A DNA stretch of 64,000 nt, from NCBI GenBank assembly GCA_030427585.1, contig JAUIBW010000016.1, positions 50,903 through 114,902 of the forward strand. The letters run 5' to 3'. The position numbers were made by a program, and so were the translations under genes. Shown here piece by piece: positions 47,223-57,000 of this stretch; within the stretch, counting starts at the first letter, position 1; the number at the start of each line of letters is the position of its first letter. The notes under the pieces were generated by a model. That model saw only the letters and a program-made list of their open reading frames with translations. It was not told where the DNA came from and did not search any database. Source of the DNA: Bacteroidia bacterium (GTDB lineage: Bacteria > Bacteroidota > Bacteroidia > Flavobacteriales > Flavobacteriaceae).

Positions 47223-47633
47223 ATGATGAGTTTGACTTTTTTATTAATAGATGATGATGAAATAGAACGGCTAAAATTTGCCAGGGTTTTGGATAAAAAT
47301 GACTATCCTCACAAAATTATAGAGGCCAAAAATGGTGAAGAAGCTTTAGATGTTTTAGCACAAAAGGATCAACAACCCGATATTATTTTCCTTGATCTAA
47401 ACATGCCTAAAATGAATGGTTTAGAGTTTTTAAAAGAATTAAAATCAAACACATCATTACAATATATACCGGTGATCATTTTAAGTACATCTAATAATCA
47501 TCAAGATCTTAAAGAGGCTTATGAAATTGGAGCTGCTGGTTATATTGTAAAACCACTAAAATATGAAGAATACACACATAAAATAAAATGTTTAATTGAA
47601 TATTGGAGTGTAAATGAACTTTTAAAAATATAA
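47223..47633 (+). CDS. Single-domain response regulator (CheY/Rcp1-like)
   Basis: The 136-residue protein is a receiver domain only: acidic LLIDDDE, phospho-acceptor D58 in IIFLDLNMPKMNG, VIILST and GYIVKPLKY. With no output domain it would act through protein contacts in a phosphorelay. It lies 343 bases before the H-NOX gene. ATG 47226 is an equally good start. Confidence 0.92.
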   Translation: MMSLTFLLIDDDEIERLKFARVLDKNDYPHKIIEAKNGEEALDVLAQKDQQPDIIFLDLNMPKMNGLEFLKELKSNTSLQYIPVIILSTSNNHQDLKEAYEIGAAGYIVKPLKYEEYTHKIKCLIEYWSVNELLKI

Positions 47634-47976
47634 CGGTTATCTTTATATGCTTCAAAAAATAATATGGATTTGAAATAAATACCTTTGTAATAGACTCGTT
47701 TAAGTTTTGTGGTTGTAAGTAAAATCAAATGTTTTTTTAGCAAATCGAAAAAGTTTAAACAAGACCAATGTAAATATATTGTCACTATAGGAGTTCTTAT
47801 ACGTTTTTATACCCCGAGAAGAAAACATCAGTTTGAGTTAAGGCAACTACAACTCAAAACACTGACAACTACCCCTTATATAGTTTTCTTATAGGATTAT
47901 ACACAATCATTCAAAACTACAACACCATAGAATTTTTGAGGTATGAAAACATCTAACCAAAAAGTTTTTAAAAAGA
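47634..47976. other. Intergenic leader region before the H-NOX operon
   Basis: The region contains a TACCTTTG -7-like element at 47680-47687 without a good -33 match. There is also an inverted repeat at 47828-47865: TCAG + TTTGAGTT against AACTCAAA + (3-base bulge) CTGA around an 11-base loop. Nothing else is recognisable. The repeat could be an operator or a leader hairpin. Confidence 0.4.
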
Positions 47977-48522
47977 ATGAAAGGAATAGTATTTACAGAA
48001 TTTTTAGAATTAGTCGAAGATAAATTCGGATTAGAAGTAGTTGATAAAATCATTCAACAATCTAATCTGCCCTCGCAAGGAGCATATACCGCTATAGGCA
48101 CTTATGATTTTTCTGAAATGCTGGGATTGTTAAAGCATCTTAGCGAGCATACAAAACTAAGTATAGACGATCTTCTTCTTACGTATGCCGAACATTTCTT
48201 TTCTGTTTTAGCTAGTAGTTACCCTGATTTAATTAACAAGTACAATGACCCCATAGAGCTTTTATCCTCTATCGAAAACCATATTCATGTCGAAGTTCGA
48301 AAAATATATCCCGATGCAGAACTTCCCACTTTTGAAATACAAGAGAAAACAGCTTCTAAACTGGTCATGATTTATAAATCCAGCAGAGCCATGTATAGTT
48401 TTGGACTTGGGTTAATGCGTAAAACTTTTGAGCATTTTGATGCTACGGCTGCAATCACTCTCGAAAAACTCACATCAGATGGAACGGAAGTAAAATTTAG
48501 TATCGTGAAAACAAATGGGTAG
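47977..48522 (+). CDS. Heme NO-binding (H-NOX) sensor protein
   Basis: A 181-residue H-NOX domain protein. The proximal heme ligand is at the canonical position, His102 (ENHIHVEVRKIYP), with Pro117 nearby and the heme-propionate Y-x-S-x-R motif at Y133-S135-R137 (YKSSRAM). The family binds NO, and sometimes O2, at a protoporphyrin IX heme and controls a partner histidine kinase or cyclase. The gene overlaps the PAS histidine kinase by 8 bases, which identifies that kinase as its likely partner. No Tyr or Trp pocket residue for O2 can be placed with confidence, so NO sensing is the default. Confidence 0.92.
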   Translation: MKGIVFTEFLELVEDKFGLEVVDKIIQQSNLPSQGAYTAIGTYDFSEMLGLLKHLSEHTKLSIDDLLLTYAEHFFSVLASSYPDLINKYNDPIELLSSIENHIHVEVRKIYPDAELPTFEIQEKTASKLVMIYKSSRAMYSFGLGLMRKTFEHFDATAAITLEKLTSDGTEVKFSIVKTNG

Positions 48523-50110
48523 TGATGATATACAAATACTAAAAAGAGCTATACAAAGAGAAAAATTAGCTCGAAAACAAGCAGAAAAAATTCTTGAGGA
48601 TAAATCCCGGGAACTTTATCTAATTAGCCAAGAATTAAAGGAAACCAACGAAAAACTAGAAGATCAGGTAGATAAAAAGGAATCCGAATTACAAGGTGTA
48701 TTCGATAATTTACTGGATGCCTACGTTAGAATGGATATTTTTGGTAATGTCCTAGAGATGAACCATGCCGCCAGAAATTTATTTGGTTATGATATTAAAA
48801 AAGAAAAATTAAATGTTGTAAAACTTATTTATAAAGAAGATTATCAATATGCCATGACTTCTTTTCAGGAATTGGTTACCAAAGGTTCTTTTTCTAATTA
48901 CCAGGCTAGGGTATATACAAAAGAAAATGGAGTACGCACCGTTCATATTAATGCCAGTCTTATTTATGATAAAAACAAGACCCCTATAGGAGCACAGGGT
49001 ATTGTAACCGATATTACCGAAGAACTTAAACAGAAACAAATTTTTGAAGAACAAAAAAAACAGCTGTCTGTTATTGTCGAAAACTCGTCGTTAGGAATTG
49101 CGCTTTCTCAATTTGGAAAAATACTTCAGACCAACAAAGCTTTCCAGAATTTATTGGGATATACGCAGGAAGAACTACTACAAATGGAGATCAAAGATAT
49201 TTCTCTAAAAGATGAATATGCTGTATCAGCCAGTTACATGGAGAAAATGAATACTGGTAAGATTGACAGTTTTTCTATAAACAGGAGATATGTAAAACGA
49301 AATAAATCCACATTCTGGGCAAAGACCAACGTAACCGCAGTACGTGGTCCTGATAGAAATATTAAATACATGGTTGCCTTAGTAGAAGATATAACAGAAC
49401 AATTAAAGGTAGAAAAACAAAGAGATCAACTCGTAAAAAATCTAGAAAAAACAAACCAGGAACTTAAGGATTATGCACATATCGTTTCTCATGATTTAAA
49501 ATCACCATTACGAAGTATTAATGCTCTTGTAAACTGGATTAAAGAAGATCATATCGATACACTTGACAAAACAGGAGTACATCATTTTAACATGATCGAA
49601 AATACACTTGAAAAAATGGAAACCCTCATTAATGATATCCTTAGCTATTCTAGTGTAAGTAATAAAGAAAACCTACAAACCAAAGAAATAGATCTTAATA
49701 TCCTCATAGAAGATATAAAAAATATTATTCTGATTCCTAATCATATAGAAGTGTCTATTAAAAATAAACTTCCTGTAATCAATGGTGATGTTACGAGAAT
49801 TCAACAGCTTTTTCAGAATCTAATTGGTAATGCCGTAATTTATACTGATAAAAAAATCGGGAAAATAGAAATTGATCACGAAGACAAAAGGACCTATCAT
49901 CTCTTTATAATTAAGGATAACGGTATTGGTATAAAAAAAGAGCATCACGATAAGATATTTAGGATGTTTCAATCTGTAGGAGACAATGAAAATTCTTCTG
50001 GAATCGGACTTGCAATTGTTAAAAAAATAATAGACCTATATGAAGGTGATATATGGTTAGAAAGTGAATTAGGTAAGGGTACAACATTTTACTTCACATT
50101 AAAAAAATAA
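48515..50110 (+). CDS. PAS-PAS sensor histidine kinase, H-NOX partner
   Basis: The 531-residue cytoplasmic kinase has an N-terminal coiled coil (residues 5-60), PAS domain 1 (about 60-170), PAS domain 2 (about 182-298) and HisKA with His326 in AHIVSHDLKSPLRS. The HATPase_c domain has an N-box NLIGNAVIYTDKK, DNGIGIKK and SSGIGLAIVKK. No membrane segment is present, fitting input from the cytosolic H-NOX protein whose gene it overlaps. Its C-terminal half closely resembles that of the second kinase at 51254, suggesting duplication. Confidence 0.93.
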   Translation: MGSDDIQILKRAIQREKLARKQAEKILEDKSRELYLISQELKETNEKLEDQVDKKESELQGVFDNLLDAYVRMDIFGNVLEMNHAARNLFGYDIKKEKLNVVKLIYKEDYQYAMTSFQELVTKGSFSNYQARVYTKENGVRTVHINASLIYDKNKTPIGAQGIVTDITEELKQKQIFEEQKKQLSVIVENSSLGIALSQFGKILQTNKAFQNLLGYTQEELLQMEIKDISLKDEYAVSASYMEKMNTGKIDSFSINRRYVKRNKSTFWAKTNVTAVRGPDRNIKYMVALVEDITEQLKVEKQRDQLVKNLEKTNQELKDYAHIVSHDLKSPLRSINALVNWIKEDHIDTLDKTGVHHFNMIENTLEKMETLINDILSYSSVSNKENLQTKEIDLNILIEDIKNIILIPNHIEVSIKNKLPVINGDVTRIQQLFQNLIGNAVIYTDKKIGKIEIDHEDKRTYHLFIIKDNGIGIKKEHHDKIFRMFQSVGDNENSSGIGLAIVKKIIDLYEGDIWLESELGKGTTFYFTLKK

Positions 50111-50115
50111 GGCCT

Positions 50116-51252
50116 ATGAGATTTCAACAATTTGAAAAGAAAAAAAATCAAGATTGGACTGCTATTTTAACAACAGAAAAAAAGCTAAACAATCCTTTAG
50201 TGCTGGTTTTTGGAAATCGATATGAATTAGAAGACCCCGAAATTTATAATGACATAAAAAAACTATTCCCAGATGGAGAAATTGTTATCGGTTCTACTGC
50301 CGGGGAGATTATTGGTGGTAAAGTTTTTGATGATTCTATAGCACTAACTGCCATAGAATTTGAAAAAAGCACCTATACTATATTTCGCGAAAATAGTATC
50401 GATAATAATAAAGACGCTATACAGCTAGGAAAAAAACTCATTAAGAAAGTACCAAAAGAAGGTTTAAAACATGTTTTTATTATTTCTGAAGGCAGTTTTG
50501 TAAACGGCTCTGCATTAATTGAAGGTCTCGAAACAATGATCAATGATGTTGCTATTACGGGTGGACTCTGTGGAGATGACTCGAGGTTCGAAAAAACAAT
50601 ATCGGGGTATAATGAAAACCCTAAGGAAGGAGAGGTCATATTAATCGCCTTTTATGGTGAATCTCTAGAGATTAGTTATGCTCAGTATGGAGGGTGGACT
50701 CCCTTTGGGCCAGAGCGAATTATTACAAAATCTGATCAGAACGTACTATACGAATTGGATCATCAACCTGCCCTGGATTTATACAAAAAATATTTGGGTG
50801 ATAAAGCTGCAGAACTTCCTCAATCTGCATTATTATACCCACTTAGTGTTAAATCCAAAGATAAAGAAGAACCTATTGTAAGAACAATTCTATCTATTGA
50901 TGAGGAAACCGATACGATGATCCTGGCAGGAGATGCCCCAGAAGGAGCTGTAGTTCAATTAATGATGGGGCATATTGATAATATTGTAGATGGAGCACTG
51001 CAAGCAGCAGAAATAGGAATGAGAAACAGAAAACACAAACCCGAATTAGCAGTATTGGTAAGTTGTATCGGCAGAAAATTAGTTATGGATCAACGTGTTG
51101 AAGAAGAAGTAGAAGAAGTTATAGATGTTATTGGCACCCAAGCTACCGTAGCCGGATTTTATTCATATGGAGAACTCTCTCCTTTTGAAGGAAAAAATTC
51201 GAACTGCGAACTACACAATCAAACAATGACCTTAACTTTATTTAGTGAATAA
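50116..51252 (+). CDS. FIST N/C domain sensory protein
   Basis: This 378-residue protein has a FIST_N domain (VFGNRYELEDPE, EIVIGSTAGEIIGGKVFDDS, HVFIISEGSFVNGSALIEGLE) and a FIST_C domain (ELAVLVSCIGRKLVMDQRVEEEVEEV). FIST proteins are ligand-sensing modules thought to bind small molecules such as amino acids, usually next to signalling genes. Here it sits between two kinases, 5 bases after the first and overlapping the start region of the second. It probably feeds the second kinase. Confidence 0.9.
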   Translation: MRFQQFEKKKNQDWTAILTTEKKLNNPLVLVFGNRYELEDPEIYNDIKKLFPDGEIVIGSTAGEIIGGKVFDDSIALTAIEFEKSTYTIFRENSIDNNKDAIQLGKKLIKKVPKEGLKHVFIISEGSFVNGSALIEGLETMINDVAITGGLCGDDSRFEKTISGYNENPKEGEVILIAFYGESLEISYAQYGGWTPFGPERIITKSDQNVLYELDHQPALDLYKKYLGDKAAELPQSALLYPLSVKSKDKEEPIVRTILSIDEETDTMILAGDAPEGAVVQLMMGHIDNIVDGALQAAEIGMRNRKHKPELAVLVSCIGRKLVMDQRVEEEVEEVIDVIGTQATVAGFYSYGELSPFEGKNSNCELHNQTMTLTLFSE

Positions 51253-51253
51253 T

Positions 51254-52309
51254 ATGCACTCATTATTAACCAGACAAATCAAAAAGCATTTAAATATTGA
51301 GAATATAGAATCTCATAAGATTGCACAATTTCTTGGTGCTGTTGATAAATCTTATCACAATTTTGAAGATCAACTAGGTATGCTACAAAGGGCAATGTCT
51401 ATAAGTTCTAAAGAACTGTTTGATGCTAATCAAAAGCTTCAGAAGGAAGCAGAACAGCAAAAAAAAGTAATTGCTAGTTTAACAGATGCCACTAGAATTC
51501 TACAATCCTTAACGTTCAAAAACATGAAAGAAGGAAAAAATGGGGATGAACTCTCTGGAATCGAACTTGCCGTAATGATCGAAGAACAAGCTGTTCAAAT
51601 TTCAAAAATCGAAAAACAAAGAGAAATACTGCTCAAAGATTTAGAAAAAAGTAATAAAGAACTTAATGATTATGCCCATGTAGTATCTCATGATTTAAAA
51701 TCTCCATTACGAAGTATCAATACGCTCATTAACTGGATAAAAGAAGATACTAATCAAAAACTTGAAGCACCAATACTAAAGAACCTGGATTTGATAGATC
51801 AAAATATTGAAAAAATGGATAATCTAATCAGTGGGATTTTAGAGTATTCTATAATTAGTGATAAATCAAGAAATTTAAAATCTGATATTGATGTAAATAC
51901 CTTAATCCAAGATATTACACATCTCATACGCCCTCCTGATCATATAACCATTAGTATACATAATACGCTTCCTGTTATATATGCAGATGTATCACGAATT
52001 AAGCAAATATTTCAGAACTTAATGAATAATGCTATACAAGCAATAGATAAAGATAAAGGAGAGATTATCATAATGTATGAAGAAATCCCCAATTTCTGGA
52101 AATTTGGAATTAAAGACAATGGAAAAGGAATTTCTAAAAAATATCATAACAAAATATTCCAAATATTTCAAACACTCGATAATCAAAAAAAATCAACAGG
52201 TATTGGGTTATCGATCGTAAAAAAAATAGTAGAATTTTATAATGGCAAAATTTGGATCGAATCTGAAGAAGGACAAGGAACTACTTTTTATTTTACACTA
52301 AAAAAATAA
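51254..52309 (+). CDS. Sensor histidine kinase, FIST-linked
   Basis: I start at ATG 51254 because the frame from GTG 51245 overlaps the FIST stop. The 351 residues have a helical/coiled-coil N terminus (residues 1-135, no membrane segment or PAS), HisKA with His146 (AHVVSHDLKSPLRS) and a HATPase_c domain (NLMNNAIQAIDKDKG, DNGKGISKKYH, STGIGLSIVKKI). The kinase core is a near-duplicate of the first kinase. It probably receives its input from the FIST protein. Confidence 0.92.
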   Translation: MHSLLTRQIKKHLNIENIESHKIAQFLGAVDKSYHNFEDQLGMLQRAMSISSKELFDANQKLQKEAEQQKKVIASLTDATRILQSLTFKNMKEGKNGDELSGIELAVMIEEQAVQISKIEKQREILLKDLEKSNKELNDYAHVVSHDLKSPLRSINTLINWIKEDTNQKLEAPILKNLDLIDQNIEKMDNLISGILEYSIISDKSRNLKSDIDVNTLIQDITHLIRPPDHITISIHNTLPVIYADVSRIKQIFQNLMNNAIQAIDKDKGEIIIMYEEIPNFWKFGIKDNGKGISKKYHNKIFQIFQTLDNQKKSTGIGLSIVKKIVEFYNGKIWIESEEGQGTTFYFTLKK

Positions 52310-52312
52310 GGT

Positions 52313-52633
52313 ATGAACGAAACTCCAAATCTCATATATATAAAAGAACTGGCTGCTGGTTCTGAAGCTTTTGAACAAAAATTAATTGGTATTGTAAAGC
52401 GAGAATTTCCTGATGAAAAAGACGAATTTCTTAAAAATTATACCTCGAAAGCATATACTAAAGCAGCAGAAAATGTTCATAAACTAAAACATAAAATCGG
52501 AATGTTTGGTTTTGAAGAAGGGTATCAAACTGCAATAGATTTTGAAGAAGAGCTAAAAAGCAGTAACACTTCGCTATATTCAAAATTTATATTAATTTTA
52601 GAATCCATAGAGTATTTCCTAAAAACGCTTTAA
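52313..52633 (+). CDS. HPt phosphotransfer protein
   Basis: A 106-residue four-helix HPt domain with phospho-acceptor His56 in AAENVHKLKHKIGMFGF. It would receive phosphate from a response regulator and pass it to the LytTR regulator. It lies 3 bases after the second kinase and 24 before the LytTR gene. Confidence 0.87.
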   Translation: MNETPNLIYIKELAAGSEAFEQKLIGIVKREFPDEKDEFLKNYTSKAYTKAAENVHKLKHKIGMFGFEEGYQTAIDFEEELKSSNTSLYSKFILILESIEYFLKTL

Positions 52634-52657
52634 AAACCCTTAAAAAACCAACTTACT

Positions 52658-53377
52658 ATGAATTGCATAATTATAGATGATGAAGAAACCGCAAGAATGA
52701 TTATTCAACAACTTTGCTCGCAGGTTGATGAACTTAATGTGATTGAGGATTTTCCTAATGCAATTCAGGCTATTAAATTCCTAAATAAAGAAGAGGTAGA
52801 TCTTATATTTCTGGATATTCATATGCCCGATTTTACAGGTTTTGACTTTATCGATACCCTAAAAAATCCGCCAAAGATCATTTTAACAACTTCTGACAAA
52901 AATTTTGCTTTAGAAGCTTTTGAATATGATTGTATCGTAGATTACCTGGTAAAACCGATAACCCTACCCAGGTTTCTTAAAGCCATACAAAAAGCAGAAA
53001 GTGCAACAACAGAAACCGTAACAGAGGCTTCTACAGAATTGCCTTCAAAAACATCTTCTGCTGAAGAAAATGAGCTTTATATTAATATCGACAGAAGACT
53101 AATAAAGATAAATATCCCAACTATTAATTTAATTGAAGCCAAAGGAGATTATGTGTTGATAAAAACCGAAAAACAAAATTATACGGTGCATTCTACCTTA
53201 AAAAAAGTCGAAGAAAAACTACCCACCGATCTTTTCCTAAAAGTACATCGATCATATATTATTAATATCAAAAAAATCATTGATATAGAAGATAACAGTG
53301 TACTTATTGCAAAAGATGTTATCCCGGTAAGCCGTTCTAACCGCCCAGAGTTAATGAAACGTCTTAATATGCTTTAA
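52658..53377 (+). CDS. LytTR-family response regulator, output of the H-NOX/FIST cluster
   Basis: The 239-residue protein has a receiver domain (IIIDDEE, D53 in LIFLDIHMPDF, KPI lysine region), a Ser/Thr/Glu-rich linker (about residues 112-140) and a LytTR DNA-binding domain (ELYINIDRRLIKINIPTINLIEA, FLKVHRSYIIN, VIPVSRSNR). It is the only DNA-binding output in the cluster, so it is the likely endpoint of the phosphorelay. Its targets are unknown. Confidence 0.92.
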   Translation: MNCIIIDDEETARMIIQQLCSQVDELNVIEDFPNAIQAIKFLNKEEVDLIFLDIHMPDFTGFDFIDTLKNPPKIILTTSDKNFALEAFEYDCIVDYLVKPITLPRFLKAIQKAESATTETVTEASTELPSKTSSAEENELYINIDRRLIKINIPTINLIEAKGDYVLIKTEKQNYTVHSTLKKVEEKLPTDLFLKVHRSYIINIKKIIDIEDNSVLIAKDVIPVSRSNRPELMKRLNML

Positions 53378-54022
53378 GTTAAGAGAATAGTAGCTAATAA
53401 CATAAATAATGTGAGTTTCTACATAAGAAAATTTACGTCAGTCAGAGTGATTTTCGGTAGAAAATTGTACTTCGACCAGGCTCAGCAGAGCTATCGAAGA
53501 CAAGTAAATTTTCAAGCAAAAGCTTTGTCACACTGAGCCTGTCGAAGTGCTTTCAAATCTGTATTTTCAAATATCTTCGACAGGCTTCCATTGATGTGTA
53601 TTATAACAATTTGTTTTTCAAGTATTTACACCTTCTAAATTTCATCTAATTTCCTTCAATTTGGCTTTCTGTTCATTTTCTTTGCTCGCCCAAAGAAAAC
53701 GAACCAAAAGAAAAGGCGCTTTTTTCAAGGTATTTTTCAGTTTCACTGAAAACCAGATTTATTGTGCTAAAATCTTTCCAAGGCTTCAATATTTTTTAAC
53801 GCAAAACAAATCTTATACTGGTGAAAAAAGATAATCAAAGCTCTGCTTTGGAACGTCAGTTCATTCACTGGATAAAATTTTTATTGGATGTCTCAGACTA
53901 ACAAGAAGTTTTAAATCCTATCCTCAGGCATTGATTATCCAGTTTAAAAACTCATCTCCTCGTAAAACCCATTCATCTACAGTAAATTACCACTGATCGA
54001 ATAATACCAATACAAGGAGTTG
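53378..54022. repeat. Intergenic region with degraded Bacteroidetes-type repeats
   Basis: Related CTTCGACAGGCT-type fragments occur in opposite orientations: 53469-53490 (plus), 53527-53550 (minus; CACTGAGCCTGTCGAAGTG) and 53575-53588 (plus). Such palindromic CTTCGACAGGCTCAGTG units are common between genes in this phylum. Around 53680-53720 lies another block of a familiar intergenic type (CGCCCAAAGAAAACGAACCA). No gene is supported; stop codons break every frame. Confidence 0.55.
54014..54019 (+). promoter_or_regulatory. Strong Shine-Dalgarno-like site for a leader ORF
   Basis: AAGGAG lies 3 bases before the ATG at 54023, unusually SD-like for this window, although the spacing is short. 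Confidence 0.4.
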
Positions 54023-54070
54023 ATGTCGATTAATTTTAGGTCTCTGAAACCTAAATTTATATCGACATGA
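54023..54070 (+). CDS. Putative 15-residue leader peptide coupled to the T9SS protein
   Basis: The frame reads MSINFRSLKPKFIST and ends with TGA at 54068-54070, overlapping the ATG of the next gene (ATGA). The same bases form a long hairpin: ATGTCGAT (54023-54030) pairs with ATCGACAT (54061-54068), and TTTAGGT (54035-54041) with ACCTAAA (54049-54055). The second start codon is therefore buried in the stem, and translation of the leader would open it. The arrangement suggests translational coupling; a chance ORF remains possible. Confidence 0.4.
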   Translation: MSINFRSLKPKFIST

Positions 54071-57000
54071 AAAAATTAACGGCCCTTATATTGTTATTGG
54101 TAGCCTTATCTGCAAATGCCCAACAACCCTTTGATTGTGATAAAGGTAATTTCTATCAGGTAATCTCTGGGTCCTTAAAAGCCTATGATCCCATTACCGG
54201 TTCATATTCTGAAGCACTACATACCTATTCTACTACCTATAATGCAGGAGGATATAATCCCAAAGATAATTACCTGTATGCCATTAAAAAAGGCGACAAT
54301 CATCTTCTTAGAATTGCTAAAGATATGGTGATTGATCTTGGTGCTGTAGCACCAGCCGGAACAACAGTTTTTGGAGGTGGGTATGCAGCAGATGTCGACG
54401 CAGACGGAAACCTTTGGGTGTATCAAAATAACACTAAGAAAACATTTCATAAAATAACAAATTTAAAAGACTATGATGGGACTTCTTCTCCCGTTTTCGA
54501 GCTTATAGAAGCCGATCAGGCTTCGCCCGGTACCTGTGCAGATATTGCCTATATCAATGGTGCTTTTTATGGAGGAAGCAGAGGAAAACTATACAAATGG
54601 GATCTGTCTTCGGGAACACCTGTATTTTCAGAAAAAACAGTAACTAATTTACCTACAGGTACTTTTGGTGCAGCATATGCCGATGCTAATAACAGATTAT
54701 ATTTATCAGATAATAACGGAGGGTTATACTTAGTTGATAATTATGAAAGTGCTACCCCAACAGCTATATTGCTTAATCTTACCGAAACCACAAACTCTAA
54801 TGATGGATTTAAATGTGCCAATGGTATTTCTCCCCTAGATAAAGACCAGGACGGCACCTTAGATTCTATGGATGCAGACAGTGATGGGGATGGTATTCCT
54901 AACATAGATGAGTGTAACGGTATAGACCCCTACGGAGATGATGATGGCGACAATTTGTATAATTACTTAGATGGCGATATAAGTGATAACGGAGACAATG
55001 TAGTACAAGACGCTTTTGATAGAGATAGCGATGGTAATCCTGATTTTCTGGATATCGATTCTGATAACGATGGTATCTATGATATTGTAGAAGCAGGACT
55101 AGGCGATAAAGACACCAATAACGACGGAGTCTATAATGGATCAGACCACAACTTTATCGATACAGATCTTGATGGATTAGCAGATGCATTTGATCCTGAT
55201 CAGGGAAATACAGTTACGTTAATAGATACAGATAATGATGGGATATACGATTGCTACGATATCGATTCTGATAATGATGGGATTGTAGATATCATAGAAG
55301 GACAAAATAGTGCTACTTATCAGGGATTATCAAATATTGATGAAGATAAAGACGGTATGGATGATGCCTTTGACCCTGATTATGCAGGAACAGTAAACGG
55401 AACCGTAAATACCGATGGTACCGATGCTTACGATCACCTGGATACGGATTCTGATAATGATGGTATATCTGATAGTACAGAAGCATATGATAGTGATGGT
55501 GATGACGTTGCAGAAACTACATTATCGGGAGTTGATAACGACAATGACGGGTTAGATGATAGTTTTGATTTAAGAAAAAGTAGTTTTGATCCGGAAAACG
55601 GAGGGCAAACCCCGGCAAGTTTTCCTATCCCAGAGATCTGTGACCGATATAACTATTTAGGTGATTTTACTTCTAACGGAAAACCACTGTATTTAGACGG
55701 GCAAGATGTAGTTACCCAGGAGACTATCGATTTGGTAAATAATGCATTACCAGAAGGATATCCGGTACCAGACTTTAACCCTCATTACATTTCTTCGGGT
55801 TATGATACCGATATTGAAGTACAAGAACAAGCTGATATATGGGTTACTTTTATAGGAGAAGGAGCGGGATATAAAAACACACTGGGGTTCTATACCTATG
55901 ATATCAATAACCCATCACCTTCAATACCTGCACCAGAAGATATTACCATTATTTTCCCTAATGTATCGGCCGTAGGAAGCGGTGGAGAATTAGAAGTGGG
56001 TGATAAAGTAAAAATAGGAACTTTTCCTCCTAATACAGGAATAGGGTGGGTATTGCTGGCCAACGCATGGGAAAATGGATGTGTAGGAACAGGATACTGG
56101 CAATTATACTCTAATCCGGATTATAACCCGGAAACAGACCCTACCCTGCGATATCACAATGTATTATTATCTGATCCCGATAACGAAAGAATTATATTAG
56201 GTTTTGAAGATATTAGAAGGGATTATGCTTCTTGTGATCAAGATTTTAACGATGCCTTATTCTATATCACTGCAAGCCCTTATACAGCAATCTCAACAGA
56301 TAATTGTGTAGATATCGATACTGCTACCGATGTTACTTCTGCCAATAATGGAGGATTAGAAAGTAACGGAGACTTAGCCAGCTTAATCGCTAAACGTAAC
56401 TTTAGCAGAACAAAAACAAACAATATTTTTAATACCAAAAAGAGTCAAAAAAGATTTCAGCCTGGTACGAAATCATACAAATCTGCAAACCATGAAGATT
56501 TAAGTATCTATTTCCCTAACACAGGAATATTCGGGACCGAGTCTACTTATGTATCTAGCCCAGAAGACCTATTAGGGATCACCAATGCAGAAGCTGTATT
56601 CTCTGTAGATTACTATAAAGGAAATGAAAGAGTAGCTGCCGCACTGGCAACGTCGACTAAGAGCTCTATATATGATCATTCAAAAACCATATGTGATCGG
56701 TTAAACGGCTCTAAATTATTAGATGTACGAACGGTAACTATCAAAAATCATACGCTTGTAAGTACCAGAATAGAAAGAGCTACGGGTCAAATTGAATATG
56801 CACTAACCTTTTCGGTTAAGAAAGGTGAATCTGAAAACGAAATCTATAGCTTATGGAATATCGATAACTACCCTGATGGAGATTATATAAATTTTCAGGT
56901 GTGGGGAGGATCGGTACCACAAGTAGCCAATATTGCCAATCATATCTTAGATGCATTTACAGCAGATAAACCTATGCGAAGTCACAAAGTAAGCCATAGA

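Noticed and set aside
53640..54000. Degenerate minus-strand coding remnant
   Set aside because: Several stops interrupt it; the SFGSFSLGEQRK-like stretch corresponds to a common intergenic repeat rather than a known gene.
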